A stretch of DNA of 64,000 bases from Azoarcus indigens (GTDB lineage: Bacteria > Pseudomonadota > Gammaproteobacteria > Burkholderiales > Rhodocyclaceae): positions 124,001 to 188,000 of the forward strand of contig NZ_SNVV01000004.1 in NCBI RefSeq assembly GCF_004361735.1, read 5' to 3'. The translations under genes were made by a program, and so were the position numbers. The notes beneath the pieces are model-generated. The model had not been told where the DNA came from. It saw only the letters and a list, made by a program, of their open reading frames with translations, and did not search any database. Below, piece by piece: positions 38,418-45,238 of the stretch (position 1 is the stretch's first letter; each line of letters starts with the position of its first letter).

Positions 38418-39566
38418 ATGCAGAAGAAACTGATCGCGCTGGCTGTTGCTGGCCTGATGTCCGCGCCGGCTTTCGCGCAGTCCAACGTGACGATCTACGG
38501 TGTGGTCGACTACGGCTACCAGTGGACCGGTGACAGCCGTGTTAGCGGTGTTGATTCCCGCAGCGCGCTGGACGGCGGTGTCAGTGCTGGTAACCGTATC
38601 GGCTTCAAGGGTACTGAAGATCTGGGAAATGGCCTGAAGGCTGGTTTCGTATATGAAATGGGCTTTGGCCGTAGCGAAACCTCTGGTGGCACCATTAGCT
38701 CTCTCAACCGCCAGTCTTACGTTTCCCTGTCGGGTGGCTTCGGTACCGTCGCGCTGGGTCGTCAGTATGCCCCGCAACACTTGATGATCGTTCAGAACAT
38801 CGACCCGTTCGGTTTCGGCAAGGGTACCGTTGCGTCGCTGGCGAACGTTTACAAGGGTGATGCCCGTCTGGACAACCTGGTTGCCTACGTTTCTCCGAAC
38901 TGGGGTGGCTTCAGTTTCGTGGCGGGTTGGACTAACAACTTTGCTAACGATGAGTCTGTGGAAAACGGTTACGGCGCCGGTGCATCTGCTGACGGTCGCG
39001 CGTGGGCATTCTCTCCGTCGTACAAGAATGGTCCGATCTATGTGGGTGCCAACTTTCACCAGATCCACTTCAACGGTGCTGCGGGTTCGAGTTTGACGCC
39101 GGCTCAGGTTCTTGCTGGCCAGGTGGTTAGCCTTGACGCGATTAAGGTTTGGGACCTGGCTGGTACGTATGATTTCGGTGTTGTCAAGCTTGGCGCCATT
39201 TATGGCGTTCGTGATGAGCAAGGTAGCCTCGCTAATACCGATGTGAAGCTCAAGCAGTGGGCTGTGACGGCCTCTGTGCCGGTTGGTGCCGCAGGCAAGA
39301 TCCAGGCCGTTTATGGTCGTCGTAAGGCTGAGTTCGATGCCGGTAGCGATGGTAAGTCTAGCCAGTGGGGCGTTGGTTACGAGCATGCGCTCTCCAAGCG
39401 CACGGCTATCTACACGGCGTATGCTGATGTGAACAACAATAGCTCCGCTGAAACTACTCGTAATGGCTACGCGGCCGCGAATATCACTGACGCGACCGAA
39501 GGTAACGGCGTCGCTGGTGGTGGTTACGAGCGTGGCTTCAACGTTGGTATCCGTCACTCCTTCTAA
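38418..39566 (+). CDS. Gram-negative porin
   Basis: A 382-residue general porin with signal peptide (MQKKLIALAVAGLMSAPAFAQ), first strand NVTIYGVVDYGYQWTG, NRIGFKGTEDLGNGLKAGFVYEMGF, the loop-3 LGRQYAPQHLMI, and a last strand GFNVGIRHSF ending in Phe. Codon use differs from its neighbours: many T-ending codons (GGT, GCT, GTT), giving a lower GC, as in very highly expressed genes or recently acquired ones. AGAGGAGAAGC precedes the ATG. Its last 37 coding bases and terminator are repeated at 40.5 kb. Confidence 0.95.
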   Translation: MQKKLIALAVAGLMSAPAFAQSNVTIYGVVDYGYQWTGDSRVSGVDSRSALDGGVSAGNRIGFKGTEDLGNGLKAGFVYEMGFGRSETSGGTISSLNRQSYVSLSGGFGTVALGRQYAPQHLMIVQNIDPFGFGKGTVASLANVYKGDARLDNLVAYVSPNWGGFSFVAGWTNNFANDESVENGYGAGASADGRAWAFSPSYKNGPIYVGANFHQIHFNGAAGSSLTPAQVLAGQVVSLDAIKVWDLAGTYDFGVVKLGAIYGVRDEQGSLANTDVKLKQWAVTASVPVGAAGKIQAVYGRRKAEFDAGSDGKSSQWGVGYEHALSKRTAIYTAYADVNNNSSAETTRNGYAAANITDATEGNGVAGGGYERGFNVGIRHSF

Positions 39567-39617
39567 TCTCGTCTAGTACGAGCTTGGATGAAAAACGGGC
39601 GCTTCGGCGCCCGTTTT
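39530..39617 (+). repeat. 88-bp direct repeat, copy 1 (porin 3' end and terminator)
   Basis: These 88 bases, covering the last 12 porin codons, the stop and the terminator stem, are identical to 40495-40582. The two copies enclose the vapBC genes. Confidence 0.97.
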
Positions 39618-39619
39618 TT
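39591..39619 (+). terminator. Intrinsic terminator of the porin gene
   Basis: AAAAACGGGCGC, loop TTCG-type, GCGCCCGTTTTTT: a strong hairpin with T-run. Confidence 0.93.
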
Positions 39620-39671
39620 GTTTACGCCGTGTCGGCATGCGGTGCCTGCGAGCTTGCAGGAGGGTTGAGAG

Positions 39672-39689
39672 TGATGCACATTTGCATCA
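39672..39689. promoter_or_regulatory. Putative VapB operator
   Basis: TGATGCA (39672-39678) and TGCATCA (39683-39689) form a perfect 7-bp inverted repeat with a 4-bp gap, 21 bases before the vapB start. Toxin-antitoxin operons are usually autorepressed at such sites. Confidence 0.55.
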
Positions 39690-39710
39690 TTCTTGATTCG
39701 GAGGTTGATC

Positions 39711-39917
39711 ATGCGCACGACCGTTACCATTGACGATGCGCTTTACGAAAAGGCGCTCGAAATGGCCGACCCGGGCATGGACAAGTCGGAGATATTCCGG
39801 GAGGCCATCAAGACCTTCGTGCGGGTGCAGGCTGCCAAGCGCCTCGCTGCGCTGGGCGGTGCCATGCCCGGAATTCAGGATGTGCCGCGCCGCCGGGAAG
39901 AGCCTGCCTCGCAATGA
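39711..39917 (+). CDS. vapB: VapB-type antitoxin
   Basis: A 68-residue antitoxin. The N-terminus [20 protein letters not shown] is a ribbon-helix-helix DNA-binding domain; the rest ([26 protein letters not shown]) is the tail that would bind and block the PIN toxin. ATG 39711 has GGAGG seven bases upstream; an earlier in-frame start at 39693 lacks one. It overlaps vapC by four bases (ATGA). Confidence 0.9.
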   Translation: MRTTVTIDDALYEKALEMADPGMDKSEIFREAIKTFVRVQAAKRLAALGGAMPGIQDVPRRREEPASQ

Positions 39918-40291
39918 GCGTGCTCATCGATACATCTGTGTGGATAGATCACTTCCGTAAAGGTAGCGATGCGCTGATCGACTTGATTGGACGGGATCTT
40001 GCGTTGGTCCATCCCATGGTGATAGCCGAAATCGCCTGCGGAACGCCGCCCGCCCGCAGCCAGACACTGCAGAACATCGGCCTGCTGCGGTTCAGCGACC
40101 AGGCAAGCCTGCACGAGGTAATGGCCTTCATCGAGCGTGAAAAGTTGTATGGACTCGGGTGCGGGCTCGTCGATATGGTCCTGTTGGCCTCGACGCTCAT
40201 CACGCCGGGTGCCCGTTTGTGGACGCTGGACCGGCGACTCGCGGATTTGGCCGGCCGTTTCGGTGTGGCGTACCAACCGATTCTGCATTGA
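39914..40291 (+). CDS. vapC: VapC-type PIN-domain toxin (ribonuclease)
   Basis: A 125-residue PIN-domain nuclease; VapC toxins cut tRNA or rRNA. Acidic site residues are visible: [15 protein letters not shown] (Asp6), VIAEIACG (Glu), [11 protein letters not shown] (Asp) and [13 protein letters not shown] (Asp). Overlap with vapB fixes the start. The pair sits between two copies of a porin tail. Confidence 0.92.
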   Translation: MSVLIDTSVWIDHFRKGSDALIDLIGRDLALVHPMVIAEIACGTPPARSQTLQNIGLLRFSDQASLHEVMAFIEREKLYGLGCGLVDMVLLASTLITPGARLWTLDRRLADLAGRFGVAYQPILH

Positions 40292-40383
40292 ATGCCGCGA
40301 GCCTGGGCAAACCTCCCATTCACGGGTGCCATCGGAATGCTTTGCTCGGGCGACCTTGCTCTATGCTGCCTCGTGGCCCCGGA

Positions 40384-40527
40384 GGTCGAACATTACTTTC
40401 GCCATGCCGATGCCAGCATGGCATAGCCGAAGACGAGGGTGTTGCTGCCGCTATATCGGTTATGCCGATGGAGTTGCCTCGGCGGTGGTTGTCGGCGTGG
40501 CTTCAACGTTGGTATCCGTCACTCCTT
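40384..40527 (+). pseudogene. Possible remnant of a second porin copy (3' end)
   Basis: The last 33 bases before the stop at 40525-40527 are identical to the porin end (GFNVGIRHSF). Upstream in the same frame, LGGGCRRGF resembles VAGGGYERGF, and further up YFRHADAS recalls YTAYADVNNNS, but an in-frame stop (TAG) intervenes and codons are lost. This suggests a decayed tandem porin. The similarity before 40470 is weak and judged by eye. Confidence 0.45.
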
Positions 40528-40582
40528 CTAATCTCGTCTAGTACGAGCTTGGATGAAAAACGGGCGCTTCGGCGCCCGTTTT
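40495..40582 (+). repeat. 88-bp direct repeat, copy 2
   Basis: Identical to 39530-39617, including the porin stop codon and terminator stem. It lies 965 bases downstream of copy 1. Confidence 0.97.
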
Positions 40583-40587
40583 GTTTT
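40556..40587 (+). terminator. Second copy of the porin terminator
   Basis: The same AAAAACGGGCGC...GCGCCCGTTTT stem as at 39591, followed by TTTTGTTTTT. It would now end the vapBC transcript. Confidence 0.85.
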
Positions 40588-40620
40588 TCCGGAGAGGTCT
40601 TCCCCTCCGTATAAATGTCA

Positions 40621-41406
40621 TTACTCGAGACGCTTCAGATACTCCCGAGTAAACACACGCTCCGGCAAATCGCGCAGCGCCATGTTTTCGTAGCTGAGGA
40701 CGGATTTTTCCCCCTTCTTCAGCGCGTCCTCCATTATCAGGCGGGTAGGGCGCATCCGTCCGGCCATCTCCTTGAAGTCCTCGTAGTAGCAGGTCTTGAG
40801 CAGTCTTCCGGAAAGTGCATAGAACTCCGCCTTCATGGGGCGGCCGTCCTGCTCGCGGATCCAGTACTTCACCTTGGAATAGGTAACGCTACGGTCCACT
40901 GCCGTGAGTTCAAGGACTTGAGCTGCTTGACCATCCACTGTTTCGGTGCCGACAAGGCTAGGGTTGTAATCCCCGGCGAAATTGGCACGGGCTAGGTCTC
41001 CATTGGCGACTTGGCCGGTCAGTCTCTGCGCCAGGGAAAGGCGCACCGGCTGGGAGACGCTGGGCAGGAAAACCCATAGGTCCCGGCCGCGCATCAGTAG
41101 GGCCTGGCCGCGTTCAGAGGCGGGCTCCAGGGTGAGGACGATGGTGTTCTCGTTGCCACGAGACAGGACACGGAATTTCCGTGTCTCGCCTTCCTGTTCG
41201 CCGCTGAAGTTGGTAATGGTGATTTCCGTCTGGAAACTCTCGCGCGGGAAGCGGATCTCGTCGGCTCGCGCGACCAACTGGTTGGCCGCCTCGTCTTTCT
41301 TGACCTCTGTGTTTTCCGTCTCGGCCGCCCAGGCCAATGCCGGAGCCGCAGCGCCCAGTGCGAGCGAGGCAAGCAGGTGCAGCCGGGATCGTTCGGTGTG
41401 GGACAT
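40621..41406 (-). CDS. LolA-like outer membrane lipoprotein-sorting protein
   Basis: A 261-residue periplasmic protein: signal peptide (LHLLASLALGAAAPALAWA), then a LolA/LppX-like fold with FQTEITITNFSGEQEGETRKFRVLSRG, LMRGRDLWVFLPSVSQPVRLSLAQRLTGQ and YSKVKYWIREQDGRPMKAEFYALSGRLLKTCYYEDF. This is the family named outer membrane lipoprotein-sorting protein, usually next to ABC transporter and DUF1302 genes, as here. ATG 41406 is preferred because AAGGA stands nine bases ahead; ATG 41436 is possible. It is divergent from the ABC ATPase, only 44 bases apart. Confidence 0.85.
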   Translation of the reverse strand: MSHTERSRLHLLASLALGAAAPALAWAAETENTEVKKDEAANQLVARADEIRFPRESFQTEITITNFSGEQEGETRKFRVLSRGNENTIVLTLEPASERGQALLMRGRDLWVFLPSVSQPVRLSLAQRLTGQVANGDLARANFAGDYNPSLVGTETVDGQAAQVLELTAVDRSVTYSKVKYWIREQDGRPMKAEFYALSGRLLKTCYYEDFKEMAGRMRPTRLIMEDALKKGEKSVLSYENMALRDLPERVFTREYLKRLE

Positions 41407-41450
41407 GGATGCTATCCTTATGGCGTTCTCATTCATCGATGGCTTGCTAC

Positions 41451-42200
41451 ATGGCGATCGTACGCGTAGAGGGCGTAAGCAAGCGCTACAGACTTGGAGA
41501 CCAGGAGGTTCAGGCGCTCAGTGATGTCTCGCTGGCTGTCGAGCCCGGGGTATTCCTGGCGATTGCAGGCCCATCCGGTAGCGGCAAGTCTACCCTCCTC
41601 AACATCATAGGTTGTATCGATACCCCCAGCGAGGGGCGGGTCGTCGTGGATGGCAGGGATGTATCCGGGCAGACGCCGGATCAGCTTGCCGAACTCAGGG
41701 CGCGGACGCTGGGTTTCATCTTCCAGACCTTCAATCTCCTGCCGGTATTGTCTGCCGAGGAGAACGTGGAGTATCCGCTGCTGCAATTGCCGGAGCTCAG
41801 TAAGGCGGAGCGCAAGGAGCGGGTGGCGCACTATCTGGGTATGGTGGGCTTGAGCAAGTATGCCGATCATCGCCCGAATCAGCTCTCCGGCGGTCAGCGG
41901 CAGCGAGTTGCAATTGCGCGCGCCCTGGTGACGCATTCAAAAATGGTGTTGGCCGATGAGCCCACCGCTAACCTCGACAGCAAGACCGGCGAGAGCATCC
42001 TGCGCCTGATGCGTGAGATCAACCGCAAAGCCGGCACCACGTTTGTCTTTTCTACTCATGATCGCAAGGTGATGAACATGGCGGACCGTCTGGTGCGTAT
42101 CGCCGACGGCCAGATTACCGCCTTGGGCATGAGGTCCGAGCGTAAGTGGGTGTTCGTCCAGGATCGCCGCGCTTCGGGCGAAGAGGATCCGGAAGTCTAA
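41451..42200 (+). CDS. ABC transporter ATP-binding protein (MacB/LolD type)
   Basis: A 249-residue ATPase: Walker A GPSGSGKST, Q-loop IFQTFNLLPVLSAEENVEYPL, signature LSGGQRQRVAIARAL, Walker B MVLADEPTANLDSKTG and His-loop FVFSTHDRKVM. These features fit the MacB/LolD/FtsE group that works with FtsX-like permeases. The C-terminus has an extra 25-residue tail (MRSERKWVFVQDRRASGEEDPEV). No permease gene is adjacent. Neither ATG 41451 nor 41439 has a Shine-Dalgarno. Confidence 0.93.
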   Translation: MAIVRVEGVSKRYRLGDQEVQALSDVSLAVEPGVFLAIAGPSGSGKSTLLNIIGCIDTPSEGRVVVDGRDVSGQTPDQLAELRARTLGFIFQTFNLLPVLSAEENVEYPLLQLPELSKAERKERVAHYLGMVGLSKYADHRPNQLSGGQRQRVAIARALVTHSKMVLADEPTANLDSKTGESILRLMREINRKAGTTFVFSTHDRKVMNMADRLVRIADGQITALGMRSERKWVFVQDRRASGEEDPEV

Positions 42201-42211
42201 AGGGGTCATCG

Positions 42212-43531
42212 ATGCGTTTTTTGGGAGTGGTGCTGCTGGCGATTGCCTGCAGTGAGGCTGCGACGGCTCGTGCGGCGGAGGATGGCGATCTGGATTCGCT
42301 CTTTGATGTCGGTTCCAACCCGGCGGTTGAGGCGGGCGTGGGCGGTGGGCTGAAGCTGGGTGGCTATGCCGATTTTTCAGGGGCTTACACTGTCGGCGAG
42401 CCCCAACATTGGTCCAAACTGCGAGCCAGGCTGGAATTGGGGGCTAGTGGCGCGGCTGCGGGAATCAGGTGGAAGTTGTCAGGGCGTGCGGAAGGCGATG
42501 CAGCCTATGACCTTGAGAGTGGGCACTATCCCTCTTCCGTCCGGGATGATCAACGCGCGGGCTTTTCCTTGCGCGAGGCCTATCTGGACTTTGGCTCAGG
42601 GGACTGGGAGTTCCGGCTGGGGCGTCAACATGTCGTGTGGGGCGAAATGGTCGGGCTCTTCTTTGCAGATGTGGTTTCCGCGCGAGACCTGAGAGAGTTT
42701 TACCTCCCCGAGTTCGAAGCCTTGCGTATTCCCCAATGGGCTGCGCGAGCCGAATACTTTGCTGGCGACACGCACTTCGAATTGCTGTGGATTCCGGCAC
42801 CCAGTTTCGACAAGATCGGGAAGCCTGGCGCTGATTTTTTCCCTTATCCCGATATTCCCGCGGGAACGCATATCAAGGAGCACAAGCCGACAAACGGTTT
42901 TGACAATGGAAATTGGGGGGTGCGGGCATCCCACCTGGTGGGCGGCTGGGATTTGAGTGCTTTCTATTACGAAAGTCTAGATGTCTCACCCACTCTCTAT
43001 CGCACCTCGCTCGCTCCCACCTTTGAATTCCGCCATGACCGGATCCGGCAGGTCGGGGCGACCATGAGCAAGGATCTTGGTGAGTTTGTTCTAAAGGGAG
43101 AGGCGGTTCATACCCGGGGGCGCCATTTCCTTACCAGTGATCCGGGCGCGGCCAGCGGGCTGCAAGCCTCCGATACGCTGGATTATGTTGTGGGCGTCGA
43201 TTTGCCCATCCAGGATATCTGGCGCTTCAATGTTCAGTACTTTGGCCGTACTTACTACGATCGCGACTTTGGCATGAAGGAGGGGCGCGATGAGCAAGGG
43301 ATGACATTCCAGGTCGTGAGGCATTTCGGCGATGACCTGGAGTTCGAATTCCTTGCCGTGTCGAGTTTCAATCGAGAGGATTACATGCTGAGGCCAAAGC
43401 TGACCTGGAAATTCGCTCCCGAATGGCGTGCTCAGTTCGGAGCGGATGTGTTCGGCGGTCGTTCGGTCGGGCTTTTCGGCCGCTACGATAATAGTGACCG
43501 GGTGTACGTCGAGTTGAGGCGCTGGTTCTGA
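42212..43531 (+). CDS. DUF1302-like outer-membrane beta-barrel protein
   Basis: A 439-residue exported protein: signal peptide (LGVVLLAIACSEAATARA), then an aromatic-rich barrel with LRLGRQ-type FRLGRQHVVWGEMVGLFFADVVSARDLREF, RIPQWAARAEYFAGDTHFELLWIP and a last strand VYVELRRWF ending in Phe. The WGE and RIPQWA patterns match DUF1302-type proteins. Its start is 11 bases after the ATPase stop with AAGGGG ahead, so they form an operon. Function unknown; lipid or lipoprotein traffic to the surface is inferred from context. Confidence 0.8.
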   Translation: MRFLGVVLLAIACSEAATARAAEDGDLDSLFDVGSNPAVEAGVGGGLKLGGYADFSGAYTVGEPQHWSKLRARLELGASGAAAGIRWKLSGRAEGDAAYDLESGHYPSSVRDDQRAGFSLREAYLDFGSGDWEFRLGRQHVVWGEMVGLFFADVVSARDLREFYLPEFEALRIPQWAARAEYFAGDTHFELLWIPAPSFDKIGKPGADFFPYPDIPAGTHIKEHKPTNGFDNGNWGVRASHLVGGWDLSAFYYESLDVSPTLYRTSLAPTFEFRHDRIRQVGATMSKDLGEFVLKGEAVHTRGRHFLTSDPGAASGLQASDTLDYVVGVDLPIQDIWRFNVQYFGRTYYDRDFGMKEGRDEQGMTFQVVRHFGDDLEFEFLAVSSFNREDYMLRPKLTWKFAPEWRAQFGADVFGGRSVGLFGRYDNSDRVYVELRRWF

Positions 43532-43534
43532 TTT

Positions 43535-44302
43535 TCAGCAGTTGGCGCTCGCCGGCGACAAGGTGAGCGTTAGCGCTGCCAGGTCGCGCAGTGGCGAGGA
43601 GAATTTATAGAGGTTGCGTTCCCTGCTCATCGGCTTGCCGGCGAATTGGCGAAGTTGGGCGTCTGCGTACTCGAGTGGCAAATGCAGCAGTACGGCAGGG
43701 GCGCCAACACGCGGGCAGATTTTTTCTGGTCCTGCAATCCTGTATCCGAGCATCCGGCGATAGAAGCCGGCATGGCGGGGGTGAACTTCAATAAAAAGAT
43801 CTGTCATCCCGTGGATGAGTCGGGACATTACATAGACGAGTTGGAAAATCGAGGCCATCACGTCGTGGGAACCGTACTCAGGGTCGATCGCGAGCCGTGT
43901 TACTTCGCAGACCTTCCTTCCCTTGGCACGGATTGCATCAATCTGGGGGCGGTAAAGCGTGTCGGCAAGCAAGCCGGCCTTGGAGTCCAGGCCCAGGGTG
44001 AGGGTGCCGAACAGGTGCTCGCCCCGGCAGGCAACCAGGATTGCGCGGCTGGGGTGAAGGTCTTGAATCGCGTGATATACGTGCAGCCCTCGGGAGCCAT
44101 ACATCCGCTCCACCAGAGACGCGAGCTTGTTGCGCAGGACTTCACTGCCTTGCGCAAAGCAGATTCGGTAATCTGCACGCTCGAAAATGAATTCATCATT
44201 GAGCGAAAAGCTGTCCTGCTTTATCTGCGCCCGCAGGCGGGTAGGCAGCGAAAGCGCCACGTCTGGAGACGGCTTGGCGTGGCCAGCTGTTTCGATCATC
44301 AT
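43535..44302 (-). CDS. PEP-CTERM/exosortase system-associated acyltransferase (FeeM-like GNAT)
   Basis: A 255-residue GNAT-fold protein resembling N-acyl amino acid synthases (FeeM) and the acyltransferase that accompanies exosortase loci. Motifs: FERADYRICFAQGSEVLRNKLASL is the FeeM-like start; VCEVTRLAIDPEYG is the acyl-homoserine-synthase-like core; then LIHGMTDLFIEVHPRHAGFYRRMLGYRIAGP. ATG 44302 (or 44299) fits the family length; a frame extending upstream to 44623 crosses the next promoter. It is divergent from the XrtA operon and convergent with the DUF1302 gene (3 bases apart). Confidence 0.85.
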   Translation of the reverse strand: MMIETAGHAKPSPDVALSLPTRLRAQIKQDSFSLNDEFIFERADYRICFAQGSEVLRNKLASLVERMYGSRGLHVYHAIQDLHPSRAILVACRGEHLFGTLTLGLDSKAGLLADTLYRPQIDAIRAKGRKVCEVTRLAIDPEYGSHDVMASIFQLVYVMSRLIHGMTDLFIEVHPRHAGFYRRMLGYRIAGPEKICPRVGAPAVLLHLPLEYADAQLRQFAGKPMSRERNLYKFSSPLRDLAALTLTLSPASANC

Positions 44303-44534
44303 AGGTTCAAAGGCACTCTTTGGACGAGCCCGCAGCCGGGCGGCGTATAGGGAATTCTGTGCCTTTCGACAGATATCCCTCCCTGGGTCGCCAGACTCTA
44401 ATTGCGGAGCAGATATCTGGCTGTAACCGCTTGTGTGTGTTTTTTCCTTGGGGCCGGCAGGTGCATCTTGGTAGCATTTTTGCCACCCACAGGGCGTATC
44501 ATAGTCGCCGTTCCGGTGAAGGGGTATGTTGACA
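44303..44534. other. Divergent control region of the XrtA locus
   Basis: Holds a sigma-54-like promoter for the plus-strand operon, a perfect palindrome CAGATATCTG (44410-44419) and a second CAGATATC exactly 40 bases away (44370-44377), plus a GAATTC-bearing AT-rich stretch before the acyltransferase. Confidence 0.5.
44469..44484 (+). promoter_or_regulatory. Sigma-54-type promoter of the exopolysaccharide operon
   Basis: TTGGTAGCATTTTTGCC has GG (44470-44471) and GC (44482-44483) with exactly 10 bases between, as required for RpoN (-24/-12). It fits TGGCAC-N5-TTGC at TGG and TTGC and most positions between. Transcription would begin near 44495, 40 bases before the ATG at 44535. Confidence 0.6.
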
Positions 44535-45164
44535 ATGAGCAAAAGCGCTTCGATTGTGTTGGCTGGAGGCCGTCGATTGCTGGCCCTTGGCATGATGATC
44601 GGTTTGGTTTCCGGCTGTGCCACCTCATATCCGCCGGCTCCCTCGGCGGCGGCCAGCGCGGATTACAACTACGTTATCGGGCCTGGTGACGCAGTTAACG
44701 TGGTCGTCTGGCGCAATCCTGAATTGTCCATGTCTGTACCCGTACGTCCTGATGGAAAAATCACTACCCCGTTAGTAGAGGATTTGCCCGCTTTGGGCAA
44801 AGATGCCAGCACGCTGGCTCGGGACATCGAAAAGGAGCTTGGCAAGTACATCAGGGAACCGGTTGTCACCGTGATCGTGACCCAGTTCGTCGGCCCCTAT
44901 TCCGAGCAGATCCGGGTCGTCGGCGAGGCAGGCAAGCCGCAGGTTCTGCCGTACAGCCAGAAAATGACCTTGCTGGACGTAATGATCGCAGTGGGCGGAA
45001 TGACTGCCTATGCTGATGGCAATGCGGCGACCATTCTTCGCACCGCTGAAGGCAATAAGCAATACAGCGTCCGCATCAAGGATCTCATCAAGCGTGGCGA
45101 CGTGACCGCGAACGTGGAAATGCGGCCGGGCGACGTGCTCATCATCCCGCAAAGCTGGTTCTGA
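44535..45164 (+). CDS. XrtA-system exopolysaccharide export lipoprotein (Wza/KpsD-like)
   Basis: A 209-residue polysaccharide export protein. The lipobox LVSGC (about residue 27) anchors it to the outer membrane; YVIGPGDAVNVVVWRNPELSMSVPVRPDGKITTPLVEDLPALG is the Poly_export domain, followed by SLBB-like VVGEAGKPQVLPYSQKMTLLDVMIAVGG. ATG 44535 is chosen since the Shine-Dalgarno (AAGGGG) is too near ATG 44526. First gene of the operon. Confidence 0.92.
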   Translation: MSKSASIVLAGGRRLLALGMMIGLVSGCATSYPPAPSAAASADYNYVIGPGDAVNVVVWRNPELSMSVPVRPDGKITTPLVEDLPALGKDASTLARDIEKELGKYIREPVVTVIVTQFVGPYSEQIRVVGEAGKPQVLPYSQKMTLLDVMIAVGGMTAYADGNAATILRTAEGNKQYSVRIKDLIKRGDVTANVEMRPGDVLIIPQSWF

Positions 45165-45183
45165 GTTTTTCCACATCTTCGTT

Positions 45184-45209
45184 CCGCCCTTGGTTTTCAA
45201 CCGGGGCGG
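45184..45209 (+). other. Intercistronic hairpin in the exopolysaccharide operon
   Basis: CCGCC (45184-45188) and GGTT pair with AACC and GGCGG (45205-45209) around TTC, between the first and second genes. It could trim or slow the transcript and so set the ratio of export protein to the rest. Confidence 0.4.
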
Positions 45210-45238
45210 ATTGCATTGTTTGGTACCCGGGCTACTAG

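Larger units (their letters stand above)
40292..40620. other. Region after vapC with porin remnant and terminator
   Basis: No intact gene. The first 80 bases show nothing I recognise; the rest is the porin remnant and repeat described separately, then a short AT-rich stretch before the convergent LolA-like gene ends at 40621. Confidence 0.5.

Noticed and set aside
39568-39582. CTCGT-CTAGT-ACGAG as a separate attachment-like site
   Set aside because: It lies within the 88-bp repeat beside the porin terminator; no integrase is near, so an att site is unsupported.
43535-43600. C-terminus LTLTLSPASANC of the acyltransferase as part of a dispersed repeat
   Set aside because: The resemblance to repeat-derived tails is short and could be chance.
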